Numbered from the stretch's first letter, positions 1 to 5,031 are shown. The stretch is 5,031 nucleotides of DNA from Acetobacteraceae bacterium (GCA_019237355.1 JAFAHH010000160.1:1-5031), one strand, 5' to 3'. Notes: a model not told the origin generated them from the letters alone. Numbers and translations: made by a program.

Positions 1-323
1 ACCGTTTGTATGCTGGGTGGACCGCGGCCCAGCGCGCCCGCGAACAGGGCTATGTGCAGGCGCGGAGCCACATCGAACGGCTGCTCGCGGGCGTTCCGTC
101 CCATTGCGGGCTGGTCACGGTGCTGGACGGCCATCCCGCGACGCTCGCTTGGCTTGGCTCGGTGAATGGCCACCGGACGCGCGCGCTCGGCGTCGATACT
201 TTCGGGCAGACGGGCACAATCGGCGATCTTTACCGGCACTTCGGCATGGACGCACAGGGGATCGTCGCCGCGGCGGAAGCGATCACCCCCGGCCGGCCGA
301 TCCGCCACTTGCGGTTGATCTGA
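1..323 (+). CDS. Transketolase-like / pyruvate dehydrogenase E1 family protein, C-terminal end (partial)
   Basis: This is the last ~107 codons of a gene that begins before the window; the frame is open to the left edge, so the TTG at position 6 is not taken as a start. The visible part matches the C-terminal domain of thiamine-diphosphate enzymes of the transketolase/pyruvate dehydrogenase E1 type. It contains LVTVLDGHPATLAWLG, then GHRTRALGVDTFGQTGTIGD followed by LYRHFGMDAQGIV. The G-D-x-FGQTG...DLYRHFG-x-D pattern is characteristic of this domain, which helps form the dimer and does not itself carry the ThDP pyrophosphate site. By family knowledge the whole enzyme would be cytoplasmic and work in central carbon metabolism. 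The substrate cannot be decided from this part: a single-chain E1 or a transketolase-like protein are both possible. The gene ends with TGA and faces the AraC remnant convergently. Confidence 0.8.
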   Translation, partial: RLYAGWTAAQRAREQGYVQARSHIERLLAGVPSHCGLVTVLDGHPATLAWLGSVNGHRTRALGVDTFGQTGTIGDLYRHFGMDAQGIVAAAEAITPGRPIRHLRLI

Positions 324-482
324 CGCCCCGCCTATTGCGTTTTTTCAGTGGCTGAGTCCTTCCAACTCGTGTTCCGCCCCGGCAATCGCCCGTCCCCTCA
401 TCATAGCCGGCCCCCATGCCGGAGGCTTTGCCGGAAAACTCCTGAATGTTGACCCCGACCACGCGCAGTGCCGTCGAGACGG

Positions 483-785
483 CTAACCGAATGATCGTTG
501 CAGAGTTTGGCCGGCCTGACCCTTGCGCCATTGACCGGGTGAGATTCCCGACCAGCGCCCGAAGGCCCGGGTGCACGCGCTCACCTCCGAGTAGTCGAGA
601 ATCTCCGCAATCTTGTCCAGTGGGATGACGGTGTTCCTAAGCAGTTGCTGCGCCAAGTCGTACCGCACCTCGTCAACAAGATCCCTGAAACTCGTTTTCT
701 GTGCTGCGAGGTGCCGGTGCAGCGTTCGCTCGTCGATGCCGAATAGGCGAGCGACGGCCCGGCTGCGAGCATCCGATCCCGCCAC
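483..785 (-). pseudogene. AraC-family regulator remnant: HTH domain only, sensor half missing
   Basis: The 100-residue reading frame is almost exactly one AraC/XylS DNA-binding domain. The first helix-turn-helix is around residues 9-27 (AVARLFGIDERTLHRHLA). It is followed by the linker helix TSFRDLVDEVRYDLAQQLL, and the second helix-turn-helix and signature lie around 55-87 (IAEILDYSEVSACTRAFGRW, then SGISPGQWR). In this subfamily such domains normally end proteins of roughly 300-350 residues with an N-terminal ligand-binding half. Here the frame runs upstream only to a TGA at 831-833, and I saw no sensor-like sequence in the - strand frames of about 786-960. The only start is a GTG at 783-785 without a visible ribosome-binding site. 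The HTH residues look intact, so a short DNA-binding protein cannot be excluded, but an N-terminally deleted gene is the better reading. It is convergent with the transketolase-like gene. Confidence 0.65.
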
Positions 786-905
786 TGTCCAAGTGCCTGT
801 CCGCCAGTCAAACGATCCCGTCAGAAAATGTCAAGAATCTGTTCGCTGCGGTCAAAGCAGCCGGCCCGCCTTGGGGTGTATAGTCAATTTAATAACGCTC
901 CACGT

Positions 906-929
906 AAGCGCAAATGTATACAAGCGCAA
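906..929. repeat. 8-bp direct repeat AAGCGCAA flanking palindrome TGTATACA
   Basis: AAGCGCAA occurs at 906-913 and again at 922-929, separated by 8 bp. The perfect palindrome TGTATACA (915-922) lies between them and shares its last base with the second copy. The arrangement sits in the AT-rich island of the intergenic region. It could be a binding site for a dimeric regulator with a half-site spacing of about 16 bp, or it could be chance; no known operator is recognised. Confidence 0.4.
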
Positions 930-1046
930 TAGGGAAGACTTCACCATATCGAGACCGAGTTGACTGGACAGATGAAGCCGTTCACGCGAGTTGACATGGA
1001 TCAATGCGAGCGCAGCCGTGATGGCTCAGAGTCCCAAGTAGGTTGT

Positions 1047-1080
1047 CGTGTGCCTGTTCACTCAATGGGTGAACCACACG
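1047..1080. promoter_or_regulatory. Bulged 12-bp inverted repeat upstream of the OmpA-like lipoprotein gene
   Basis: CGTGTG (1047-1052), CCT (1053-1055) and GTTCAC (1056-1061) are followed by the loop TCAATGG (1062-1068), then GTGAAC (1069-1074) and CACACG (1075-1080). All 12 pairs are Watson-Crick, interrupted only by a 3-nt bulge on the left arm. No T-run follows, so it is not an intrinsic terminator. It ends 62 bp before the chosen ATG at 1143 and could act as a 5'-UTR hairpin or as a protein-binding site. Confidence 0.5.
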
Positions 1081-1128
1081 CGCTTCCTATCGAATGGGGC
1101 CGTACCATCCCGGATGCGGCTTGGGAAC

Positions 1129-1133
1129 GGAGG
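1129..1133 (+). promoter_or_regulatory. Ribosome-binding site (GGAGG) that decides the start at 1143
   Basis: GGAGG lies 9 nt before the ATG at 1143-1145. The nearer ATG at 1138-1140 is in another frame and too close. The start at 1143 leaves a normal-length lipoprotein signal peptide, whereas the upstream in-frame starts would bury it behind about 60 unrelated residues. Confidence 0.65.
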
Positions 1134-1142
1134 CATAATGCA

Positions 1143-1727
1143 ATGGACTACAGGTCAAGTAAAATTCGGCCGACGACGAGAGTTTGCCTCGTCGCCGGAT
1201 CGCTGCTGTCGAGCCTCGTGCTGGGAGGATGCGTGTGGCGCAGCGACTACGACGCGCTCCAGGCGCAATATCAGCAGTCACAGGCAGAAAATCAGCAGCT
1301 TCAGAGCCAGCTTGCCGCCACTAACGCGCAAGTCAGCCGTTTGCAGGGAGCCATCAATTACACCGTGAACAGCGATCTGTTGTTCCCGTCTGGCGGCTGG
1401 CAGATGAGCAGGCAAGGCCAGCAGATCATCTCCAGGCTGGCGCAGAAACTGGCGCCGACGCAGCAGAACAAGCTGGTGGTAACCGGGTTCACCGATAACA
1501 CCCCGATCGGTCCGGCGCTGCAACGGGAGGGTGTCGCCTCGAACGAAATACTATCGCAGAAGCGGGCCGAGAATGTGATGCAGTTCCTGATTTCGCAAGG
1601 CGTGAAACCGGATCTGCTGCAGGCGCAGGGCTTCGGCGACGCCAATCCGATTGCCTCCAACGATACACCCAAAGGCCGCGCCCAGAACCGTCGGGTGGAG
1701 ATAACCCTCGGCGGCCCCGCGAGTTGA
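1143..1727 (+). CDS. OmpA/MotB-like peptidoglycan-binding lipoprotein
   Basis: The 194-residue product has a lipoprotein signal peptide: a basic N-terminus (KIRPTTR), a hydrophobic stretch and the lipobox LVLGGC with Cys30. The next residues are Val-Trp rather than Asp, which by the E. coli rule favours the outer membrane. Residues ~36-69 are a Gln-rich coiled coil. Residues ~72-190 form an OmpA-type C-terminal domain with GFTDNTPIG (115-123), NEILSQKRAENV, the QGFGDANPI segment and NRRVEITL at the end. By comparison with OmpA structures, Asp118 and Arg141 are the expected ligands of peptidoglycan diaminopimelate. The spacing between them is longer than in OmpA/Pal and resembles MotB-like members. 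The likely role is to tether the outer membrane to peptidoglycan. A flagellar stator role is unlikely because there is no plug or transmembrane stator helix and no motA neighbour. The next gene starts 230 bp downstream and probably has its own promoter. Confidence 0.85.
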   Translation: MDYRSSKIRPTTRVCLVAGSLLSSLVLGGCVWRSDYDALQAQYQQSQAENQQLQSQLAATNAQVSRLQGAINYTVNSDLLFPSGGWQMSRQGQQIISRLAQKLAPTQQNKLVVTGFTDNTPIGPALQREGVASNEILSQKRAENVMQFLISQGVKPDLLQAQGFGDANPIASNDTPKGRAQNRRVEITLGGPAS

Positions 1728-1889
1728 GCCGGTTATAGCCAGCGAAGTCCCACTGGAACGACCTCAATGGGCGAGTCGACATCGGATCGCTCTAGCTCAG
1801 AAATGAGATGGATTCGCCGGCGACTCGATCACCGCCGTGGCCAGCCAAGCGTTCGCGTTTCGATTGAGATGACGAAAGTCGCTGGGCTT

Positions 1890-1918
1890 TTGCCGAAATC
1901 GCACAGCGGCGCTATATG
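1890..1918 (+). promoter_or_regulatory. Candidate sigma70-type promoter for the small envelope gene cluster
   Basis: TTGCCG (1890-1895) and TATATG (1913-1918) are separated by 17 bp, and each matches 4 of 6 consensus positions. Transcription would start about 30 bp before the ATG at 1958. This is the best-placed promoter-like pair I found in the 230-bp gap 1728-1957, which otherwise holds no recognisable gene or terminator. The match is weak and is inferred from spacing and position only. Confidence 0.3.
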
Positions 1919-1957
1919 CCTGACCCGTAACGCTTTCCAACCAATAAGGAGACCGAG

Positions 1958-2260
1958 ATGGGTCATTCGATGAAGCTCGCCCTCGCTGCTGGCCTGCTAA
2001 GCCTCTGTGCTTCCGCCGCTGACGCCCAGCAATATCCGATGCTGGACCAGCTCGCAGCCCGGATCGTCAACAGATACCAGACGTCGTCCTGCCAGCAGCT
2101 TGCGGCGGAGCGCGCCCACCCGCGGTCCGGACAACAGCGGGGCATGGAGGAGCGCTTTGTGCGACTCCTGCACGAAGATCCGAATATGCGGCAGGAATTC
2201 ATCAACCGAGTCGCCGGGCCGATCGCCAATAAGCTGTTCGAGTGCGGCATGATTCCATAA
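1958..2260 (+). CDS. Small Sec-secreted periplasmic protein, conserved-hypothetical type
   Basis: The product is 100 residues. AAGGAG at 1946-1951 lies 6 nt before the ATG at 1958, which favours this start over the in-frame ATG at 1970. A Sec signal peptide (MKLALAAGLLSLCASAADA, residues 5-23) has a probable cleavage site ADA|QQ after residue 23. The mature ~77 residues look helical and charged: YPMLDQLAARIVNRYQTSSC, then QQLAAER...EERFVRLLHEDPNMRQEFINRV and an end of ANKLFECGMIP. It has two mature cysteines, Cys45 and Cys96, which could form one disulfide in the periplasm. I recall similar small exported proteins of unknown function in Proteobacteria ending in a Phe-Glu-Cys-Gly-Met-Ile-Pro-like tail, but I cannot name a family. 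It is the first gene of a closely spaced + strand run. No enzymatic motif is seen. Confidence 0.75.
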   Translation: MGHSMKLALAAGLLSLCASAADAQQYPMLDQLAARIVNRYQTSSCQQLAAERAHPRSGQQRGMEERFVRLLHEDPNMRQEFINRVAGPIANKLFECGMIP

Positions 2261-2302
2261 CCGCGTCTGGGTCACAGCCAAAGTTAGATAGGGAGGAGAG
2301 AT

Positions 2303-2575
2303 ATGTGCCGTAGACTTACCGCCTTACTCCTGCTTTTTGCGGTCCATCAGGCGAATGCCGTCGAGTGCGGATCGACCGTGAACCGGGCCGGCTGTGTCGG
2401 CCCCAACGGAGCCGCCACCTACAACAAGAATACCGGGCAGGTTCATACGACACAGCCGTACCACACGAACGAAGTTGCGCCTGGTACGCACGTTCAGGGC
2501 TGGCGCGGAAATAGCGCCACGAAGGCCGTGCAGCCGGGGTGTGCTTATGTGAATGGCAGGCGAGTTTGCAACTGA
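2303..2575 (+). CDS. Small secreted protein with two C-x8-C pairs
   Basis: The product is 90 residues. GGAGG at 2292-2296 is 6 nt before the ATG, and the gene starts 42 nt after the previous stop. A signal peptide (RRLTALLLLFAVHQANA) probably ends after Ala19 with ANA|VE. The mature ~71 residues contain exactly four cysteines, Cys22 and Cys31 near the start and Cys80 and Cys89 near the end, so both pairs are C-x8-C. The middle is rich in Gly, Asn, Thr and Tyr (GPNGAATYNKNTGQVHTTQP, then WRGNSATKA). This points to a small disulfide-stabilised, beta-rich periplasmic or extracellular protein. I cannot assign a function. The composition is more secreted-structural than enzymatic. Placement inside the envelope-gene run and the strong ribosome-binding site support it being a real gene. 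Confidence 0.75.
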   Translation: MCRRLTALLLLFAVHQANAVECGSTVNRAGCVGPNGAATYNKNTGQVHTTQPYHTNEVAPGTHVQGWRGNSATKAVQPGCAYVNGRRVCN

Positions 2576-2602
2576 TTTGAGGACAGTGGGAGGTCAACGC
2601 GC

Positions 2603-2911
2603 ATGAAAACGCTTGTTGCCGTCCTGCCGATCATCGCGCTTACGGCCTGCACAGCGGAGAAAGCCGGCACGACCGCAGGCGGGCCGTCGCAGCCGTGGAA
2701 TCCAAACACCCCGACGGGAGGTGGTGTTACCGTTCCAGCGAGCATACTAAACGGCATTCCCGTCTCCGGAACGGGCGGGCCGATGCAGGGCTCTCCGGGT
2801 CTCAACGTTCCGGCATCCCAGCAGCCTGCCGTCAGTCAAAATGGCCCCGCCGGATATGGCTTGGGACCGGCAGAGTACCAAAGGGGCACTCCGGCCAGTG
2901 TCGTGCCGTAA
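2603..2911 (+). CDS. Small Pro/Gly-rich lipoprotein
   Basis: The product is 102 residues. GGGAGG at 2588-2593 lies 9 nt before the ATG, and the gene begins 27 nt after the previous stop, so cotranscription is likely. The signal peptide MKTLVAVLPIIALTAC carries the lipobox L-T-A-C with Cys16 as the lipidated residue; Thr-Ala-Glu follows, with no Asp at +2. The mature 87 residues are low-complexity and probably unstructured, rich in Gly, Pro, Ser, Thr and Gln (TPTGGGVTVPASILNGIPVS, then SQQPAVSQNGPAGYGLGPAE). This gives a flexible surface tail anchored in the outer membrane. No domain is recognised. Similar flexible lipoproteins serve as linkers or small structural components, but this is inference. 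The stop TAA (2909-2911) is directly followed by the DUF4239-like remnant. Confidence 0.7.
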   Translation: MKTLVAVLPIIALTACTAEKAGTTAGGPSQPWNPNTPTGGGVTVPASILNGIPVSGTGGPMQGSPGLNVPASQQPAVSQNGPAGYGLGPAEYQRGTPASVVP

Positions 2912-3144
2912 GTCGAGCAGAGGAAGCAGTTCGTACACTTCTCGTGTTCTGGATTGCCGTTCTGTTCACAGGTTTCGGCCTTTTCGCCCGCTTCAATGCC
3001 ACTGTGGCAGCTTGCCTGTTCATCGGCGCCCTGTCCGTCTCGGGAGCGATCTTTCTGATGCTGGAGCTGAACCATCCATGCGACGGTTTGATGCGAATCT
3101 CCGGCGACACGCTGCGGGATGCTCTGGCCCGCCTCGGTCAATGA
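2911..3144 (+). pseudogene. DUF4239 (bestrophin-like) membrane protein, C-terminal fragment
   Basis: Translated from about 2935, the frame gives TLLVFWIAVLFTGFGLFARF, then NATVAACLFIGALSVSGAIF, LMLELNHPCDGLMRISGDTL and RDALARLGQ, ending at TGA 3142-3144. This closely resembles the last ~70 residues of DUF4239/bestrophin-like proteins: two membrane helices, a LxLEL-x-x-P-x-x-GL-x-x-IS segment and a short amphipathic tail. Full-length members are typically about 250 residues; here everything before this point is absent. Upstream of 2911 the same frame is only a shadow of the lipoprotein gene. It has no convincing start: a GTG at 2944 lacks a good ribosome-binding site, although reinitiation after the lipoprotein stop is possible. 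The fragment has no internal stop, and its TGA overlaps the next gene's ATG, so a short two-helix protein could still be made. I call it a remnant left by deletion or recombination. Confidence 0.6.
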
Positions 3145-3641
3145 GCGCCCGGATGGAATCACCGAGAATTCGCCGTGGTGCAGCGCCTTGTTCTGTTGCG
3201 CGCGTGTTGCCGCTCGGCCTCTGCCTCCTAGTGCTCGGCTGCGGTCAGCAGATCATGACGCCGATTGCGGCTGACGCGCTGGGACCGCCGCCCAACCTGC
3301 TCGATGAAGTCAACACCACGCGGCAATCCGTCTCGTCATCCTCATCGCCCGCGAGTTTCAATCCCGCATCTCGCGGCCTGGACGGCTCCTATCGCGGAGA
3401 TGGGCGGCTTGTTCGCAATCCAGGCGGAACGTGTCAGACCGGGATGCCGGTTTATGGGATGCAGGTCTCCGGCGACCGGGTTCATTTCGGCTCGTTCAAC
3501 GGCACCATCCAGCCGAACGGCGTCGTGGACATGGATTACGGGAAGAACTGGGTGATCGGCCGGTTCGACGGGCCGCATTTCATCGGGCGGTGGATCGCTC
3601 CGGCGTGTTCATACGAGCTTACGCTCAATCGAGAGAGCTAG
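3141..3641 (+). CDS. Lipoprotein with C-terminal beta-rich domain of unknown function
   Basis: The product is 166 residues from the ATG at 3141, which overlaps the preceding TGA as ATGA; a second ATG at 3153 is possible and also leaves a complete signal peptide. A basic N-terminus (RIRRG) precedes a hydrophobic core and the lipobox V-L-G-C, with Cys34 lipidated. A Ser-rich linker follows (QSVSSSSSPASFNP). Residues ~76-164 make a compact domain, GLDGSYRGDGRLVRNPGGTC then MPVYGMQVSGDRVHFGSFNG, followed by GVVDMDYGKNWVIGRFDGPH and an end of CSYELTLNRES. The repeated G-x-F/Y-G and V-x-F/M-x-YG patterns suggest short antiparallel beta strands, and Cys98 and Cys156 could form a disulfide across the domain. 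I recall similar exported proteins in Alphaproteobacteria but know no function. It ends the envelope-gene run; pqiA starts 197 bp later. Confidence 0.75.
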   Translation: MSARMESPRIRRGAAPCSVARVLPLGLCLLVLGCGQQIMTPIAADALGPPPNLLDEVNTTRQSVSSSSSPASFNPASRGLDGSYRGDGRLVRNPGGTCQTGMPVYGMQVSGDRVHFGSFNGTIQPNGVVDMDYGKNWVIGRFDGPHFIGRWIAPACSYELTLNRES

Positions 3642-3838
3642 AATTGAGCCGAACGGGACAATGCTGTTGCAAGTAGAGACACCTCATCGGCTACCATTTC
3701 CTCCTGATTGGTGCTGGCGCCAAGACAATGACCGGGATCAGGGCCCTCTATCAGGACTATCAGACGGGCAGCGCAATCGCGCGTTCCGCTGGAATAACGT
3801 CCTCTGGGACGCGCGGCCGGGGAAGGAGTGAGGTCTGA

Positions 3839-5031
3839 ATGGCCGCCTTCGCGGGCATATCGGGTCTGTGGGACGCGGCGTCCACCTCCAAGGTGTCCGT
3901 CACGCAACCACGGTTGCGGGAATGTCGCGATTGTGGGTTGTTCCAGGTCATTCCCGCGCTTGGCCCCGATTCGGTCGCTCACTGTCTCCGCTGCAACGCC
4001 GTCTTGCGCCGGACCCGCCGCGATCCGCTCGGGCGAGCCTTGGCACTCAACATCGCCGGCCTGTTCCTGTTCGCCGTTGCCTGCCTCATGTCGTTGATGA
4101 CCGTGAGCACTGCGGGTATGCAGCTCAGCGCGGATCTCTTCTCAGGTCCCCGGGGTCTGGAGCAACACGGCGTCTGGGAGCTATCGGCGGTCGTGCTGTT
4201 CACCACGGTTGCCGCGCCGTTTCTCCGTTTCGCGAGTATAATCTACGTGCTCGCGGGATTGCGGCTGCCAACGCCGCCCCGTCATTTGCGCAGGGTCTTT
4301 GCCTGGATGGAGCGGCTTCAGCCCTGGGCGATGATCGAGGTTTATCTGCTCGGTGTCTTCGTCGCCTATGTGAAGCTCGTCGACCTGGTCCACATAGAAA
4401 TCGGGGTCGCCTTGTACGCGCTCGGCGCCCTGATGCTGACTACGGTCGCCGCCGATGCAATCCTCGATCGGCAGGCGGTCTGGGAGGAGATGGAGCGCCG
4501 CGGCATCCCGAATGCCCGCGTTGACCACGCGGCAGTCGCGGTTGCAGGACCCCGGGCGGGCGCGGTCGCCTGCCACACGTGCGGTCTCGTCAGCCTGCCC
4601 ATCTCGGGAACGGCCTCGGGTTGCCCGCGCTGCGGCTCGCATCTCCACGCGCGCAAGCCCGCCAGCATCCAGCGGACCTGGGCGCTCGTGATTGCCTCCG
4701 CCATCCTCTATGTTCCGGCGAACGTCTATCCGGTGCTCACGGTCATCCAGCTCGGGTCCGGTGCGCCGAGCACGATTCTCGGGGGCGCCGAGGAATTACT
4801 GGCGGGCGGCATGTGGCCGCTCGCGCTTCTCGTGTTCGTCGCCAGCATCATGATTCCGATGCTGAAGCTGGTCGGCCTGACCATCATGCTGCTGACGACA
4901 CAGGCCGGCTGGAGCGGCCGGCTTCGTGATCGTACAGTGCTGTACCGGATCGTCAGTGCCATAGGCCGCTGGTCAATGATCGACGTCTTCATGGACTCAA
5001 TCCTTGTTGCCTTGATCCAGTTCGGCTCGGT
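3839..5031 (+). CDS. pqiA: PqiA/LetA-family inner-membrane protein (partial, 3' end outside window)
   Basis: 397 codons are visible without a stop, so perhaps the last 30-60 residues are missing (E. coli PqiA is a little over 400). The ATG at 3839 has AAGGAG at 3823-3828. The protein has the duplicated PqiA layout. The first half has a zinc-ribbon-like Cys set C29/C32/C49/C52, then membrane segments near 67-87, 114-141, 165-184 and 188-209. The second half has C245/C248/C262/C265, then membrane segments near 281-300 and 326-352. Family motifs include PANVYPVL, PSTILGG, ASIMIPMLKL and GRWSMIDVF. The first half, with MERLQPWAMIEVYLLGVFVA and VHIEIGVALY, also resembles LetA (YebS), so PqiA versus LetA is not settled. 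These proteins partner the MCE proteins PqiB or LetB, which form periplasmic tunnels for lipid transport between membranes; in E. coli, pqi responds to redox-cycling stress. A downstream MCE gene is expected. Confidence 0.92.
   Translation, partial: MAAFAGISGLWDAASTSKVSVTQPRLRECRDCGLFQVIPALGPDSVAHCLRCNAVLRRTRRDPLGRALALNIAGLFLFAVACLMSLMTVSTAGMQLSADLFSGPRGLEQHGVWELSAVVLFTTVAAPFLRFASIIYVLAGLRLPTPPRHLRRVFAWMERLQPWAMIEVYLLGVFVAYVKLVDLVHIEIGVALYALGALMLTTVAADAILDRQAVWEEMERRGIPNARVDHAAVAVAGPRAGAVACHTCGLVSLPISGTASGCPRCGSHLHARKPASIQRTWALVIASAILYVPANVYPVLTVIQLGSGAPSTILGGAEELLAGGMWPLALLVFVASIMIPMLKLVGLTIMLLTTQAGWSGRLRDRTVLYRIVSAIGRWSMIDVFMDSILVALIQFGS

Larger units (their letters stand above)
786..1142. 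other. Gene-free interval with AT-rich island and palindrome
   Basis: I cannot support a gene here. The OmpA-like frame is open leftwards to a TTG at 960, but that stretch has no family similarity and no ribosome-binding site, and the GGAGG-preceded ATG at 1143 is a better start. The block at about 876-935 is clearly more AT-rich than its surroundings. It contains TATAGT at 879-884, TTTAAT at 888-893 and the repeat at 906-929. A TTGACA at 991-996 has no acceptable -10 box at normal spacing. The interval probably carries the control region of the OmpA-like lipoprotein gene, and may also hold the scar left by loss of the 5' part of the AraC gene. Confidence 0.5.

Noticed and set aside
336..346. 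T-run soon after the transketolase-like stop, as an intrinsic terminator
   Set aside because: No stable GC-rich hairpin precedes the T-run.
405..427. Imperfect hairpin CCGGC...GCCGG between the convergent transketolase-like and AraC genes, as a terminator
   Set aside because: The stem is only about 5-7 bp with a bulge, and neither strand has a U-run after it.
283..576. 97-residue - strand frame overlapping the AraC remnant and the transketolase-like 3' end
   Set aside because: It overlaps two better-supported coding regions, has a low-complexity Arg/Gly-rich end and no recognisable family.
960..1142. N-terminal extension of the OmpA-like lipoprotein from TTG 960 or ATG 972/996
   Set aside because: It lacks a ribosome-binding site and family similarity, and it would hide the lipoprotein signal peptide; ATG 1143 has GGAGG at proper spacing.
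1767..1973. 68-residue + strand frame rich in Arg and Ser between the OmpA-like gene and the envelope run
   Set aside because: Its composition is typical of a non-coding GC-rich frame, it has no recognisable domain, and it overlaps the well-supported start at 1958.
3707..3722. TTGGTGC-TG-GCGCCAA hairpin in the gap before pqiA, as a terminator of the envelope run
   Set aside because: It has a 2-nt loop, a G-T pair and no T-run; too weak to call.
3638..3982. - strand frames opposite the pqiA start (114 and 63 residues)
   Set aside because: They overlap the pqiA coding start, have Arg/Pro-rich shadow composition and show no domain; part resembles translated intergenic repeat sequence.
4181..4704. 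Long - strand frames (155 and 112 residues) opposite pqiA
   Set aside because: They are antisense shadows of the well-supported PqiA reading frame, with no domain similarity.

Overview
The window is GC-rich and reads like the chromosome of a Gram-negative proteobacterium. The clues are lipobox and Sec signal peptides, an OmpA-type peptidoglycan-binding lipoprotein, a PqiA/LetA inner-membrane protein, and a transketolase-like C-terminus of the kind I associate with Alphaproteobacteria. DUF4239-like sequence also fits rhizobia and their relatives. The exact taxon cannot be fixed from this window.

Layout. (1) Positions 1-323 hold the 3' end of a transketolase/pyruvate-dehydrogenase-E1-like gene on the + strand. 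(2) Positions 483-785, on the - strand, hold an AraC-family DNA-binding domain without its sensor half, probably a gene remnant. (3) Positions 786-1142 contain no gene I can support. They hold an AT-rich island with a spaced 8-bp direct repeat around TGTATACA, and a strong imperfect palindrome close to the next gene. (4) Positions 1143-1727 encode a lipoprotein with a coiled coil and an OmpA/MotB-like domain. (5) Positions 1958-3641 form a tight + strand run of small envelope genes: two Sec-secreted proteins with paired cysteines, a Pro/Gly-rich lipoprotein, the last part of a DUF4239 (bestrophin-like) membrane protein, and a lipoprotein with a C-terminal beta-rich domain. The last two overlap by ATGA. 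(6) Positions 3839-5031 encode most of a PqiA/LetA protein, cut by the window end.

How the genes may work together. Almost every complete product here is predicted to be in the envelope (outer membrane lipoprotein, periplasm or inner membrane). PqiA is normally the inner-membrane partner of an MCE (PqiB) lipid-transport bridge, and pqiB would be expected just beyond the right edge. The uncharacterised secreted/lipoprotein run could be an envelope-maintenance operon, but nothing in the sequence shows a physical or regulatory link to pqiA. The two C-terminal gene remnants (AraC, DUF4239) suggest this interval between conserved genes has gained and lost DNA. I found no CRISPR array, tRNA, rRNA, transposase or convincing intrinsic terminator. 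No clear new defence or mobile system is visible; the most novel material is the set of small envelope proteins and the two sequence structures upstream of the OmpA-like lipoprotein.
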